Part shown: positions 7,095 to 15,226 of the stretch, piece after piece | How positions within the stretch are numbered: position 1 is the stretch's first letter | How the letters are laid out: every line of letters begins with the position of its first letter | Assembly: GCA_937891015.1 (NCBI GenBank) | Contig: CALAPY010000077.1 | Location: forward strand, 1-27,167 | DNA length: 27,167 bases | Direction: 5' to 3' | Origin: UBA2108 sp002713215 | GTDB lineage: Bacteria; Bacteroidota; Bacteroidia; Flavobacteriales_G; Salibacteraceae | Position numbers and translations under genes: made by a program | The notes under the pieces: generated by a model | The model's database searches: none | What the model saw: only the letters and a program-made list of their open reading frames with translations | Told to the model about the DNA's origin: nothing

Positions 7095-9050
7095 GTGCGA
7101 CTGGTATTGGTATTGACAATATTGCTTGGAACTTTAACCTTACAGGCTCAATTGAGTACAGAAAAGTACGTTTCACTGGCCCGGGCAGACTTAGAGGATC
7201 AAAACTTTACACTAGCCATACAACGCCTCAATTTTGCCATTAAAGCCAGTCCCTATAACGTAGAAGCCTATTTCTTACGGGCCATGGCTAAACACCAGTT
7301 AAATGACTATCAAGGGGCTATTATGGATTACTCGCATTGCATAAGGTTAGCCCCAACAAGTTCCGCTGCCTACCAAAATAGGGGCTTAAGCCGGGCAAAA
7401 TCGGGTGATAATGCCAAGGCCATTGAAGACTTTAATCGATCTATTAAGATTGATCCGAGTAACTATTTTATTTACATCAACAAGGCATACAGTCAACTAC
7501 AGATTAAAGACTATGAGGGAGCAATTGCTTCTTGTAACCGGGCTATTTCTTTGAATGAATACCTTGAGTCAGGCTACCTTTTTAGGGGAATAGGCAATGC
7601 CGAATTAAAAAACCTGGATCTTGCCATTCTCGACTACACCAATACACTTGAAATAAATCCAAAAAACGATGAAGCTTATCTACGTCGCGCCATTGCCCGA
7701 AATGAGAACCTGGAATTTAGTCTGGCCATAGAAGATTGCGACTCGGCCATTGCTATAGATAGCACCTCTTCCATGGGATATTTCGTAAAAGCAAACATTT
7801 ATGCCGAAAGACTGGATTACGATCGTGCGTTGACAAATTACGACAAGGTAATCGATCTCACGCCTAACAATGCTTTAGCCTATTTCAATCGAGCCAACGT
7901 AGAAGTCAGGCAAAATGAATACACCAAAGCAGCCCTTGATTACCGTCAGGTGACCAAAATAAACCCCGACAATATCCTGGGGCATTTTAACCTGGCCCTC
8001 ACCTACCACAAACTGGGTAAACATGAGCTAGCCATTAAATCGTATGACAAAACCATAGAACTGTATCCCGAAATGGAAGACGCCTGGTTTAACCGGGCAT
8101 TTGCGAAAAAGAAAATTGGTGATCAGGAAGGAGCACAATTTGATTACATGAAGGGCAATGAAATCAGAGGGGAAAATCAATCTAAAATATTCAATGTTGA
8201 GGATGCTAATTTGCTTAAGAAAAAAACGCATTTAGATGCCGATTTTTATCGTCCAAATTTCAATGAAGAAGAGAATCAAATTGCAGTCTATACTATTCCT
8301 GTTTTCGAAATTAAAGAAACTGATTATAAATCAGTTAGTAATAGTAATTTAAAGTACAACATTAAATTATTAACCACATACAACGAAGGGAATGCCAACC
8401 TTCCTTTCTTCTATTTAAGCAATACCTTGTTGCAGGAAGATTTTATAAAACCGGAACTTCGAAAAACGGCCTTAAACGAAGCCTTGAACGGCACCAATAA
8501 TGAGCTTGAAAAACGAAACTGGTTGTGGAAGGCTGTTTGGTTAAAATCGAATTTCGATTACAACAATTCTATTGCAACCTACGATAGTTTAATAGCACTT
8601 TATCCCGATTTTTCCCTGGCTTATTTTAATAAGGCAAGTACCCAGTTTGACCTGCTGGAACTCTTACTAAAGTTAGAAGCAGGAAGTGGCAGTTTAATTG
8701 AACTGGGAGAGGATGCTAAGTCGGCTCAACTAAACGATATGCAGACCTTGACAGTTCAGTTAAAAGGAATCGAAGAGTTGTATTTAAAATCATTAGAGTC
8801 GTCCCCTGACTTCTATTATGCCTGGTTTAACATAGCCATCGTGCGGTCAGAGCTCAAAGAGTTTAACAAGTCAATTGATGCCTATACTAAGGTGATTAAG
8901 ATAAACCCCGATTTTGCAGAGGCTTATTACAACCGGGCTTTAACTTACCTGTATATAGACAATTCGAAGAAAGCCTGTGCAGACTTTAGCAAAGCCGGTG
9001 AACTGGGGCTTTCGAATGCTTACGAAGTAATGAAAATGTACTGTAAGTAG
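7095..9050 (+). CDS. TPR-repeat protein, exported (about 13 repeats)
   Basis: From the GTG at 7095 the product is about 651 residues and starts with a signal sequence, VRLVLVLTILLGTLTLQAQ. The frame also allows TTG 7056 or GTG 7059, but those add an N-terminus with acidic residues before the hydrophobic stretch. Ten consecutive 34-residue tetratricopeptide repeats follow, with recurrent motifs such as AYFNRANVEVRQNEY and KAIEDFNRSIKIDPSNY. A non-repeat linker of roughly 100 residues comes next, then three or four more repeats ending NKSIDAYTKVIKINPDFAEA and KKACADFSKAGELGL. TPR arrays are protein-protein docking scaffolds; similar exported TPR proteins are frequent in Bacteroidota and mostly uncharacterised. 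It is divergent from the secreted unknown gene and converges on the VOC gene with only 3 bases between stop codons. Confidence 0.88.
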   Translation: MRLVLVLTILLGTLTLQAQLSTEKYVSLARADLEDQNFTLAIQRLNFAIKASPYNVEAYFLRAMAKHQLNDYQGAIMDYSHCIRLAPTSSAAYQNRGLSRAKSGDNAKAIEDFNRSIKIDPSNYFIYINKAYSQLQIKDYEGAIASCNRAISLNEYLESGYLFRGIGNAELKNLDLAILDYTNTLEINPKNDEAYLRRAIARNENLEFSLAIEDCDSAIAIDSTSSMGYFVKANIYAERLDYDRALTNYDKVIDLTPNNALAYFNRANVEVRQNEYTKAALDYRQVTKINPDNILGHFNLALTYHKLGKHELAIKSYDKTIELYPEMEDAWFNRAFAKKKIGDQEGAQFDYMKGNEIRGENQSKIFNVEDANLLKKKTHLDADFYRPNFNEEENQIAVYTIPVFEIKETDYKSVSNSNLKYNIKLLTTYNEGNANLPFFYLSNTLLQEDFIKPELRKTALNEALNGTNNELEKRNWLWKAVWLKSNFDYNNSIATYDSLIALYPDFSLAYFNKASTQFDLLELLLKLEAGSGSLIELGEDAKSAQLNDMQTLTVQLKGIEELYLKSLESSPDFYYAWFNIAIVRSELKEFNKSIDAYTKVIKINPDFAEAYYNRALTYLYIDNSKKACADFSKAGELGLSNAYEVMKMYCK

Positions 9051-9053
9051 TGG

Positions 9054-10112
9054 TTAATCCTTAACTCGAGTATACCACATAGCTTTTAACATCCAATCCG
9101 GTAGCGGTTTCTTTGGATCTCGATTCTTTAGGTTTTTGTACCACCCTAATTTTTTCATGATCGGTAGTTTGTGCGTTTCCACAAATTCAATGAGCGTTCC
9201 ATCGGGGTCTTCAATGTAGGAGAATCGGCCGGCAGCCTCTCCCATATCAAAACTGTTATCGCTATCGACGGTAAAGGGAAATCCCTTGCTTTCACAAAGT
9301 TGCTTAAGCTCATCCATGCCGTTGATATCAAAACACAGGTGAATGTAACCCCGGTCTCCCCAGTCACGTCCTTCAAAAATCTTTCGGGGTGTTTTGTTTT
9401 TGACCTGAACCAATTCTATTTCAGAAGGCCCCATCATACGACTAAACGATCCGTTCCGGGGTTTAGCATGACGCAATAGCACCCGTCTGAACTCCTCTTT
9501 TCCGCCATTTAACCCAGCAAAGTCATCATAGACCCGGGTTTTATCATAAACTACGGTATCGTAGCCTAAAATGTCACCGTAAAGCTCTTGAGCTTTCTCA
9601 ATGTTGGTTACCCCAATAATGCACCCCATGGGTCCGGCAGTAGGGCTTCCGGTATTCTTAAACGTATAGCTGTTTTGAACCATTTGAAACACATTACCAA
9701 AGGGGTCTTCGATAAAAAAAGTAGGGTTTCCTTCCGGGTCAACTCCTAAATCGCCTAGCAGTTTTACTCCCCTACTCTTATAATCTTCGAAGGTTCTCTT
9801 AACATCGTAGGTTCTTATTTTGCATGCGTTCAAACCCGTATCACCCATCGCAATTTCAAAATCAGGCAATTGCGGGGTTCTGGAGGTGTATTGCCATATT
9901 TCAAAGCCACCACCACTTTGTAAGTTGAGTGCCAGGATAGCGTGACGGCTTCTTACTTCATTTTGCGTATAAGGCAGCATTAGAGCAGCATCGGCTGCTT
10001 CTTCAAATACCTTTATGTTCATTCCAAAATGATGACGATACCAATCAAAAGCCTTGTGAACATCCGGAATTCCAATTCCAATTTGCTGTATTCCGCTTAT
10101 AACAATACTCAT
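9054..10112 (-). CDS. Double-VOC (glyoxalase/dioxygenase-fold) protein
   Basis: The 352-residue protein contains two vicinal-oxygen-chelate domains. The first (about 5-150) has IQQIGIGIPDVHKAFDWYRHH, GGGFEIWQY and FFIEDPFGNVFQMVQ. The second (about 160-330) has CIIGVTNIEKAQELYGDILGY, SEIELVQVK, GYIHLCFDINGMDELKQL and SYIEDPDGTLIEFVETH. VOC enzymes normally bind one divalent metal through His/Glu residues at these strands. The first domain shows Gln, Glu, Lys/Cys and Gln there, so it may be non-catalytic. The second retains Glu, His and Glu but has Ile where the first His is expected. Possible activities include dioxygenase, isomerase or glyoxalase-type reactions; the substrate is unknown. It is the last gene of a three-gene operon, 3 bases after the dehydrogenase, so a joint pathway is plausible. 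Confidence 0.85.
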   Translation of the reverse strand: MSIVISGIQQIGIGIPDVHKAFDWYRHHFGMNIKVFEEAADAALMLPYTQNEVRSRHAILALNLQSGGGFEIWQYTSRTPQLPDFEIAMGDTGLNACKIRTYDVKRTFEDYKSRGVKLLGDLGVDPEGNPTFFIEDPFGNVFQMVQNSYTFKNTGSPTAGPMGCIIGVTNIEKAQELYGDILGYDTVVYDKTRVYDDFAGLNGGKEEFRRVLLRHAKPRNGSFSRMMGPSEIELVQVKNKTPRKIFEGRDWGDRGYIHLCFDINGMDELKQLCESKGFPFTVDSDNSFDMGEAAGRFSYIEDPDGTLIEFVETHKLPIMKKLGWYKNLKNRDPKKPLPDWMLKAMWYTRVKD

Positions 10113-10115
10113 GCG

Positions 10116-10913
10116 TTAAGTGTGTTTTATTCGAGCGACAATTTTATAAAATAATGAAGGAAAAAAACGACGAATCTGAACCAGTTTCAATTCTTTTCCT
10201 CCCACCATTATTTCCCGCTTTCCGCTTAGCAGTCCTTTAGCAATAATTTGGACAGCCTTGTCGACAGGCATTCCTTCCTCCTGCCCTGCATCCATTTTCC
10301 CATGTTCACTTCCGTCTCCCTCCAGGGCATGGATACTAATGTTGGTTTTTACCCTTCCGGGAATGATAATCGAAACCTTGAGCCCTTCTTTTTCCACTTC
10401 AGTTCGCAACGCCTCATAAAACCCCTGTACAGCGTGTTTTGAAGCTGAATAAGCTGTTCTTTGCGGAAAGCCAAACTTTCCAACCACACTACTGGTAATG
10501 GAAATATTTCCACTGCCCTGCTTTATCATTAGAGGCAATACTTTTTTGGTGAGATTAACTGCACCAAAGAAATTAACTTCCATCACCTTTCTATCAACCT
10601 TAAAGTCTGTTTCCAAGGCTAACCCCCGTTGACTAATGCCGCCGTTGTTAACTAAAAAATCCAATGAAGAGAATTGTGAACTAAAAGACTTAAACGCTCT
10701 GTCGATTGAAGAAGGGTCAGCCAGGTCAATTGCAATAATGACGCATTCCTTCGCGCCCTTTGACTTACAGGCTGATTTCACCTTTTCCAACGCATGAGCA
10801 TTTCGTGAAGAAAGAACCAATCTCGCCCCTTGCTTAGCCATTATATAACACAAAGCCTCGCCGATTCCTGACGAGGCTCCTGTAACCCAACAAACTTTAT
10901 TTTTAAAATTCAT
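10116..10913 (-). CDS. Short-chain dehydrogenase/reductase (SDR)
   Basis: This 265-residue protein is a classical SDR. It has the nucleotide-binding motif TGASSGIG (residues 11-18), the NNGG form of the NNAG motif (89-92), Asn114 in MEVNFFG, catalytic Ser142 in ITSSVVG and the YSASK motif (Tyr155, Lys159), followed by PGRVKTNIS. The extended C-terminus with a basic, aromatic end (RRFFPSLFYKIVARIKHT) resembles membrane-associated DHRS7-like SDRs, an impression rather than a firm match. It should oxidise or reduce a hydroxyl/carbonyl group with NAD(P). The arginine in SSRNAH after the second strand favours NADP(H). Its substrate is not evident. It sits between the small exported protein and the VOC protein with 3-base gaps on each side, implying one operon. 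Confidence 0.92.
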   Translation of the reverse strand: MNFKNKVCWVTGASSGIGEALCYIMAKQGARLVLSSRNAHALEKVKSACKSKGAKECVIIAIDLADPSSIDRAFKSFSSQFSSLDFLVNNGGISQRGLALETDFKVDRKVMEVNFFGAVNLTKKVLPLMIKQGSGNISITSSVVGKFGFPQRTAYSASKHAVQGFYEALRTEVEKEGLKVSIIIPGRVKTNISIHALEGDGSEHGKMDAGQEEGMPVDKAVQIIAKGLLSGKREIMVGGKELKLVQIRRFFPSLFYKIVARIKHT

Positions 10914-10916
10914 TTA

Positions 10917-11261
10917 CTAATCTTCATCCTTAACAAAGACAAAAGTATCAACATGTAAAATGGAACCTGTATTACCATGACTGCTGCCAGCAGAAGACTC
11001 TAAGCTATACCCTTCTTTGGCCAATCGGTTAAATACGTCTACAATTTTATTGGCATTCACCTCGTGATGTTCCGAGTTTAGTTTCTCAATCGGAATTCTT
11101 TCGGATTTACCGTTCCCATAAGATATCACTATTTCACCAGCCTGATTCACCGGTTCGTACACTCGAACAACCACATGACTATCCTGCGCAAATGCATTGA
11201 CAGATAAGAACATAGAAATTAAAAACGCACCTAAAATTGAACTTGTTTTGAAGTTATTCAT
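10917..11261 (-). CDS. Small exported protein of unknown function
   Basis: The 114-residue protein has a clear signal peptide (MNNFKTSSILGAFLISMFLS followed by VNAFA, cleavage likely near residue 25). A mature part of about 89 residues contains VVVRVYEP, GEIVISYGNGKSERI and a C-terminal strand pair with HVDTFVFVKDED. Similar Bacteroidota proteins exist as uncharacterised short secreted products; I do not assign a family. It is the first gene of an operon with the dehydrogenase and VOC genes, with only 3 bases before the next start. An exported product leading two cytoplasmic enzymes is an odd combination, so the operon may simply group unrelated functions. Confidence 0.75.
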   Translation of the reverse strand: MNNFKTSSILGAFLISMFLSVNAFAQDSHVVVRVYEPVNQAGEIVISYGNGKSERIPIEKLNSEHHEVNANKIVDVFNRLAKEGYSLESSAGSSHGNTGSILHVDTFVFVKDED

Positions 11262-11288
11262 AGCAATGAGATTAAATTAGAGAGAAAC

Positions 11289-11296
11289 CAAATATA
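11289..11296 (-). promoter_or_regulatory. Candidate -7 box (TATATTTG) of the SDR-VOC operon
   Basis: Read on the minus strand this is TATATTTG, an exact TAnnTTTG match, placed 27 bases before the start codon at 11261. A TTG on the minus strand at 11312-11314 is 15 bases upstream, a little short for the -33 element. It lies in a TA-repeat tract, so chance occurrence is possible. Confidence 0.35.
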
Positions 11297-11354
11297 TATA
11301 TTCTGCAAATCCAACCCATATCCAGACTCTAATTAATTGCCTAGACGGCAATGA

Positions 11355-11383
11355 TTGGCAGCTAATTCAAATAACTACTTTTG
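11355..11383 (+). promoter_or_regulatory. Bacteroidota-type promoter of the RND exporter gene
   Basis: TTG at 11355-11357 and TACTTTTG at 11376-11383 are separated by 18 bases, matching the Bacteroidota -33/-7 pattern (TTG, 17-23 bases, TAnnTTTG). The predicted start of transcription falls around 11388-11390, leaving a leader of only about 10 bases before the ATG at 11400. Confidence 0.6.
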
Positions 11384-11399
11384 CAGCCAATTGGATTGA

Positions 11400-13724
11400 A
11401 TGTTTAACGACAAGTTTAAAAGAACCCTTGCCATTATAGCCCTCTTCTGTTTGGGGCTTGTTACCATAGGGGCACTTACCGTTCTTCCTAAAGTCGGCTT
11501 CGATTATAAGTTCGAAAAGTTCTTTCCACCTAGTGACCAGGATTTACAATTTTACTTTGAGCATGTTAATCGATTTGAATCCGATAACGACTTTTTGCTG
11601 ATTGGAATTTCAAATGAAGAAGGAATATTCCAGCAAGATTTTTTGGTTAAGCTCGATAGCCTTACCAATCAGTATGAAAAGCATGAACATGTAAAAAGGG
11701 TTGTCAGCCCTTCAAACATCAGTAATCCTATTATTGGCCCAATTGGAGTCGTAAAGGCAGCCTATATTCATACCGATAAACCGGATTTATACCAAAGTGA
11801 CTCCATACGAATATTTGGAAGTGATGGCCTGGTAGGCTCTTTGTTTTCTCCTGATGCAGAAAAAGTCACCTTGTTTCTTGGGATTGAACCATCCAATGAC
11901 CGAAAATTCAACGATAAAATTGTTTCTGATATTGAATCTCTGGGTAAGGATTTTGAATTTGATGAATTTCATGTGGCCGGTAAAATAAAAGGAGCGTATT
12001 ACTTCATCAAGCAAATGGAATTTGAATTGATCCTGTTTATGTCCATTTCCTTCCTTCTCCTAATTGCCTTCCTGTTTATCTCCTTTCGATCACTCTGGGG
12101 GGTATGGGTTCCAATTAGTGTAGTTGGTATTACTCTAATATGGATGATCGCTTTTATGACGGTTATTGGACGGCCCATTAACTTCATGACCACATTACTT
12201 CCCACTATATTGTTCGTGGTGTGTATATCCAATGTAATTCATATCGTTGAAAAATACCTGGACGAACTTCGTAAAGGTTATGGTAAGTACGACGCCATGT
12301 TTACTGCTTTTAAAGAGATTGGCTTAGCTACCTTTTTTACAGCTTTTACCACTGCGGTTGGATTTCTATCCCTCTATACTTCTATGATTGTACCGATTAA
12401 AGAATTTGGTTGGATTACGGCACTGGGAGTATATGTGGCATTCTTCTTATCGTTTACCTTGCTTCCTGCCCTGCTTATATTACTTCCTAAACCCGAGGTA
12501 AAAGGGAAGCATGCAGATGATTCTTTCTGGACGCTTAAACTGCACCGACTTTTTCTTTGGCTGGTACCCAACCGCATGAAAATATTTGGTACTGTCTTGT
12601 TGTTTATGCTGGTATCCTTTGTTGGGTTATGGAATTTGGAGTTCAACAATAAGTTTCTGGAAGATTTTGCGAGCGATGATAACATGCGAACCGACTACGA
12701 GTTCTTTGAAGATAATTTTAGTGGGTTCCGACCTTATGAGCTTTCTCTATGGATAAAGGATTCCACTAAAAACTTCTATGACTTTGAGGTTGTTCAGGAA
12801 ATAGACAAAATCGAAAAAGGCCTAAAAGATATATACGGTGCCGGATTTATCGTTTCTCCCAACACATTTATTAAAGGTACCAGAAGAGCGCTTAATGGTG
12901 GTAAAAATGATCAATTTAAGCTGCCAGAAAGTGAACGTGAACTAAAAAAAGTAAAGCGAAGTATTCGTCGCCTGCCTCGTGTCAATTTAAGGAGCTATTT
13001 AACCGATTCTAAAAAAGAAGCACGGATCAATGCCAAAATAAAAGACTTTGGAGGTAAGCAAACCCGGGTTCTCAACCAGGAGTTTGAAGACTACATGGAG
13101 GCAAACGTCAATACAGAGGTAATTGGGTATCGGGTTACCGGCATGCCATTCCTGGTTGATAAAACCAACGAGTTTTTGGCAAACAACATTGTTCTAAGCC
13201 TTTTAATCGCATTTATTGTTATTTCATTAATCATGGGAATGTTGTTTCAATCCTTGAGAATGATCATCATTGCTATTTTACCCAATGTGTTACCACTTTT
13301 GGTTATTGCCGGGTTAATGGGAATCCTGGGAATTAACATAAAAATATCCACCTCCATCATTTTTGCCATTGCTTTTGGTATTGCGGTTGATGACACCATC
13401 CACTTTATGAGTAAACTTCGAATTGAATTGAATAAGGGAAGATCAATTATTTACTCGTTGAAGCGAACTTATTTGTCAACAGGAAAAGCAATAATTGTAA
13501 CCAGTTTAATACTGTGTTCAGGGTTCTTAATTCTGGTAGCTTCTAACCTCTCCAGTACATTCTATATTGGCCTGTTGGTTTCTACAACCCTGCTGTTTGC
13601 AGTGCTTAGCGACTTATTCTTTTTGCCTGTATTGGTTTTAATATTCTATCAAAATCCGGGTAAAAAAAGCAAGAGATATTTAAGAAAAGAACGGAAGCGA
13701 TTGGCTAAAATGGAAAATAATTAG
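11400..13724 (+). CDS. RND/MMPL-family exporter
   Basis: The 774-residue protein has the duplicated architecture of RND-superfamily exporters. Transmembrane segment 1 lies near residues 9-30, followed by a large periplasmic loop to about 205. A first cluster of membrane helices follows (about 208-370, with ELILFMSISFLLLIAFLFIS). A cytoplasmic stretch then leads to a seventh helix, a second periplasmic loop (about 425-595) and a second cluster of helices to about 755. The hallmark FAIAFGIAVDDTIHFMSKLR carries the conserved acidic pair in the second half. Proteins of this group move hydrophobic or lipid-like molecules, such as hopanoids, pigments and mycolates in relatives; the substrate here is unknown. 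The C-terminal tail is strongly basic (KRYLRKERKRLAKMENN). It is followed by a lipoprotein gene with its own likely promoter, so partnership is only suggested by position. Confidence 0.9.
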   Translation: MFNDKFKRTLAIIALFCLGLVTIGALTVLPKVGFDYKFEKFFPPSDQDLQFYFEHVNRFESDNDFLLIGISNEEGIFQQDFLVKLDSLTNQYEKHEHVKRVVSPSNISNPIIGPIGVVKAAYIHTDKPDLYQSDSIRIFGSDGLVGSLFSPDAEKVTLFLGIEPSNDRKFNDKIVSDIESLGKDFEFDEFHVAGKIKGAYYFIKQMEFELILFMSISFLLLIAFLFISFRSLWGVWVPISVVGITLIWMIAFMTVIGRPINFMTTLLPTILFVVCISNVIHIVEKYLDELRKGYGKYDAMFTAFKEIGLATFFTAFTTAVGFLSLYTSMIVPIKEFGWITALGVYVAFFLSFTLLPALLILLPKPEVKGKHADDSFWTLKLHRLFLWLVPNRMKIFGTVLLFMLVSFVGLWNLEFNNKFLEDFASDDNMRTDYEFFEDNFSGFRPYELSLWIKDSTKNFYDFEVVQEIDKIEKGLKDIYGAGFIVSPNTFIKGTRRALNGGKNDQFKLPESERELKKVKRSIRRLPRVNLRSYLTDSKKEARINAKIKDFGGKQTRVLNQEFEDYMEANVNTEVIGYRVTGMPFLVDKTNEFLANNIVLSLLIAFIVISLIMGMLFQSLRMIIIAILPNVLPLLVIAGLMGILGINIKISTSIIFAIAFGIAVDDTIHFMSKLRIELNKGRSIIYSLKRTYLSTGKAIIVTSLILCSGFLILVASNLSSTFYIGLLVSTTLLFAVLSDLFFLPVLVLIFYQNPGKKSKRYLRKERKRLAKMENN

Positions 13725-13750
13725 TCATTTTTTTAAGTTTGGCACATCGA

Positions 13751-13782
13751 TTGCAAACGGCAGAAACAAAACATTATATTCG
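13751..13782 (+). promoter_or_regulatory. Candidate promoter of the LPP20-like lipoprotein gene
   Basis: TTG at 13751-13753 and TATATTCG at 13775-13782 are spaced by 21 bases; the second box differs from TAnnTTTG only by the tolerated T to C. It lies 19 bases upstream of the ATG at 13802 and supports that start over the longer open frame. Confidence 0.45.
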
Positions 13783-13801
13783 TAATCTAATTATTCATAA
13801 G

Positions 13802-14380
13802 ATGAAAAAATTACTCACCTATTCTGCAATTTTATTAGCAGCATTTACTTTAAGCTTAACGGGCTGTAAAAACAAGAAATCAACGCCGAAAAAAGAAGGC
13901 GAAGTTTTATTAAAACAATATTGCACCGGATCTGAATATTTCTCTAACAGTAAATACTTCAGGGCTAATGCCATTGGCGAAAGTATTGATCAAATGACTG
14001 CTCGTAAAAAAGCACTTTCTAATGCTAAGGCAAGCCTGGCAGGAGATATTAATACTACCATGAAAGTAGTTAGTGACAACTATGTGAAGTCTTCCGAGTT
14101 CAACAATAAGGAAGAAGTGTTGGAGCGATTTGAAGAAAACGCGAGAACCGTAGTAAATCAGAGCCTTACTGGTATTCGAACCATTTGTGAAGAATACACT
14201 AAAACACAGGAAGGAAAATTCAAATGTTATTTGGCGATTGAGTTATCGGGTACTGATATCGTAAGTAAATACAACGAGCGACTATCTAAGGACGAAAACT
14301 TGAAGATTGACTACAACTACGAAAAATTCAAGGAAACTTTCGATGCTGAAATGAAGAAGCTTGAAGACGAAAGAAGATAA
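13802..14380 (+). CDS. LPP20-like lipoprotein
   Basis: The frame is open from 13739, but the ATG at 13802 begins a proper lipoprotein signal, MKKLLTYSAILLAAFTLSL with TGC, giving 192 residues. After the lipid-attachment Cys the mature part has FRANAIGESIDQMTARKKAL and SNAKASLAGDI. This pattern, an alanine-rich helix with repeated A/R positions after a short strand, is typical of the LPP20 lipoprotein fold found in Helicobacter and many Bacteroidota. Later segments include a second helix with NARTVVNQSL, a strand FKCYLAIELSG and a charged C-terminal helix. Its role is unknown; relatives sit in the outer membrane. It follows the RND exporter gene by 77 bases and ends with a strong terminator, so it may be expressed both from its own promoter and by read-through. 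Confidence 0.75.
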   Translation: MKKLLTYSAILLAAFTLSLTGCKNKKSTPKKEGEVLLKQYCTGSEYFSNSKYFRANAIGESIDQMTARKKALSNAKASLAGDINTTMKVVSDNYVKSSEFNNKEEVLERFEENARTVVNQSLTGIRTICEEYTKTQEGKFKCYLAIELSGTDIVSKYNERLSKDENLKIDYNYEKFKETFDAEMKKLEDERR

Positions 14381-14406
14381 TAAGCTATAAAAATTATGAA
14401 TAAGGG

Positions 14407-14435
14407 AAGCTGCTTCTATCGAAGCGGCTTTTTTT
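14407..14435 (+). terminator. Rho-independent terminator after the LPP20-like gene
   Basis: A 10-bp stem (14407-14416 with 14421-14430, one G-U pair) closed by the 4-base loop TATC is followed by T14429-T14435. It sits 26 bases after the stop codon at 14380. Confidence 0.85.
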
Positions 14436-14520
14436 GTACGTTATTGTAGAATAATAATGTCGTCATTCTATGACAAAATCTATTTTTTTGACTAAATACC
14501 TACTACGACGGCCAGAAATA

Positions 14521-14528
14521 TACATTTG
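14521..14528 (+). promoter_or_regulatory. Candidate -7 box (TACATTTG) for the DUF6544-like gene
   Basis: TACATTTG is an exact TAnnTTTG match 14 bases before the GTG start at 14543. No TTG lies at the expected distance upstream (the nearest, at 14488-14490, is 30 bases away), so only half of the promoter is convincing. Confidence 0.35.
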
Positions 14529-14542
14529 CTTAAATTCTTAGG

Positions 14543-15199
14543 GTGAATAACCTACCTGAAATAATAAAAAATCACATTGCCATTGCTAACCCCTACCGGG
14601 TCACCAGGGCCCATGGTATACAAATGGAGCAAACCGGCAGGCTCAAACTGACTGACAATTCTGGCTGGAAGAAGATTACGTGCAAGCAGGAATTTCAATA
14701 CCCAAAAATTGAGTTTAAAAGGCAAACCAATTATTTCTTGCATTCACGGCTGGAGGGAATAAGCGATCAGGAAGCTTTTCTAATCACCAGGGCATTTGGT
14801 TTCAAAAAAACAAATGAGTTGCAAAGCAATCAACTGCTTCGATCAAACCTGTTGATCTATCTGTCTTCCCTGGCATGGATGCCCTGGTCGTTTGCTGCAG
14901 ATCATTTTATACTCGAACAACTTGAAGAAAATTTTGTTTCTATCGCATTAAACACCTTCCCGGAGGTGGTCGGGGTATTTCAATTTACTAATGAAGGCCG
15001 AATCGTTAGCTTTAATGCCGATCGGTATAGAAAGGTAGACCAGGAATACGTGCTGAACCCATGGAAGGTAGAATACAGCAAATACAACATAAAGAAGAGT
15101 TACAAGGTTCCCACTCAGGCCAAATACTTTTGGTTAGACAAAAACGAAAAGGAAGAGTACCTGACCCTGGAAAAAATTACAGGATTTACCATATTGTAA
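14543..15199 (+). CDS. DUF6544-like protein, cytoplasmic, unknown function
   Basis: The 218-residue product starts at GTG 14543. No signal peptide or membrane segment is visible. The order of motifs recalls the DUF6544/DUF6920 family as I remember it: an N-terminal VTRAHGIQMEQTGRLKL with WKKITCKQEFQ, then LLRSNLLIYLSSLAWMPWS, then FTNEGRIVSFNADRYRK. The conserved W-P pair after the helix and the short strands around GVFQF support this, but I cannot confirm it without a profile search. In other bacteria such proteins are uncharacterised, and many carry membrane segments that this one lacks. It stands alone between the LPP20-like gene and a convergent pair. The GTG start follows a TACATTTG box. 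Confidence 0.6.
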   Translation: MNNLPEIIKNHIAIANPYRVTRAHGIQMEQTGRLKLTDNSGWKKITCKQEFQYPKIEFKRQTNYFLHSRLEGISDQEAFLITRAFGFKKTNELQSNQLLRSNLLIYLSSLAWMPWSFAADHFILEQLEENFVSIALNTFPEVVGVFQFTNEGRIVSFNADRYRKVDQEYVLNPWKVEYSKYNIKKSYKVPTQAKYFWLDKNEKEEYLTLEKITGFTIL

Positions 15200-15226
15200 A
15201 TGAATGGTGCAATATGACTAGGTATT

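Noticed and set aside
7010..7243. A 77-codon plus-strand frame over the TPR gene start
   Set aside because: It runs into the TPR protein's frame region, whose repeats and signal peptide make the other frame the real one.
11291..11300. TA dinucleotide tract as a microsatellite or origin element
   Set aside because: The run is only ten bases and overlaps an ordinary promoter-like box; no other origin signs were found.
11400..14380. RND exporter and lipoprotein as a tripartite efflux system
   Set aside because: The exporter is of the MMPL-like type, no membrane-fusion or outer-membrane channel gene is adjacent, and the lipoprotein has its own promoter.
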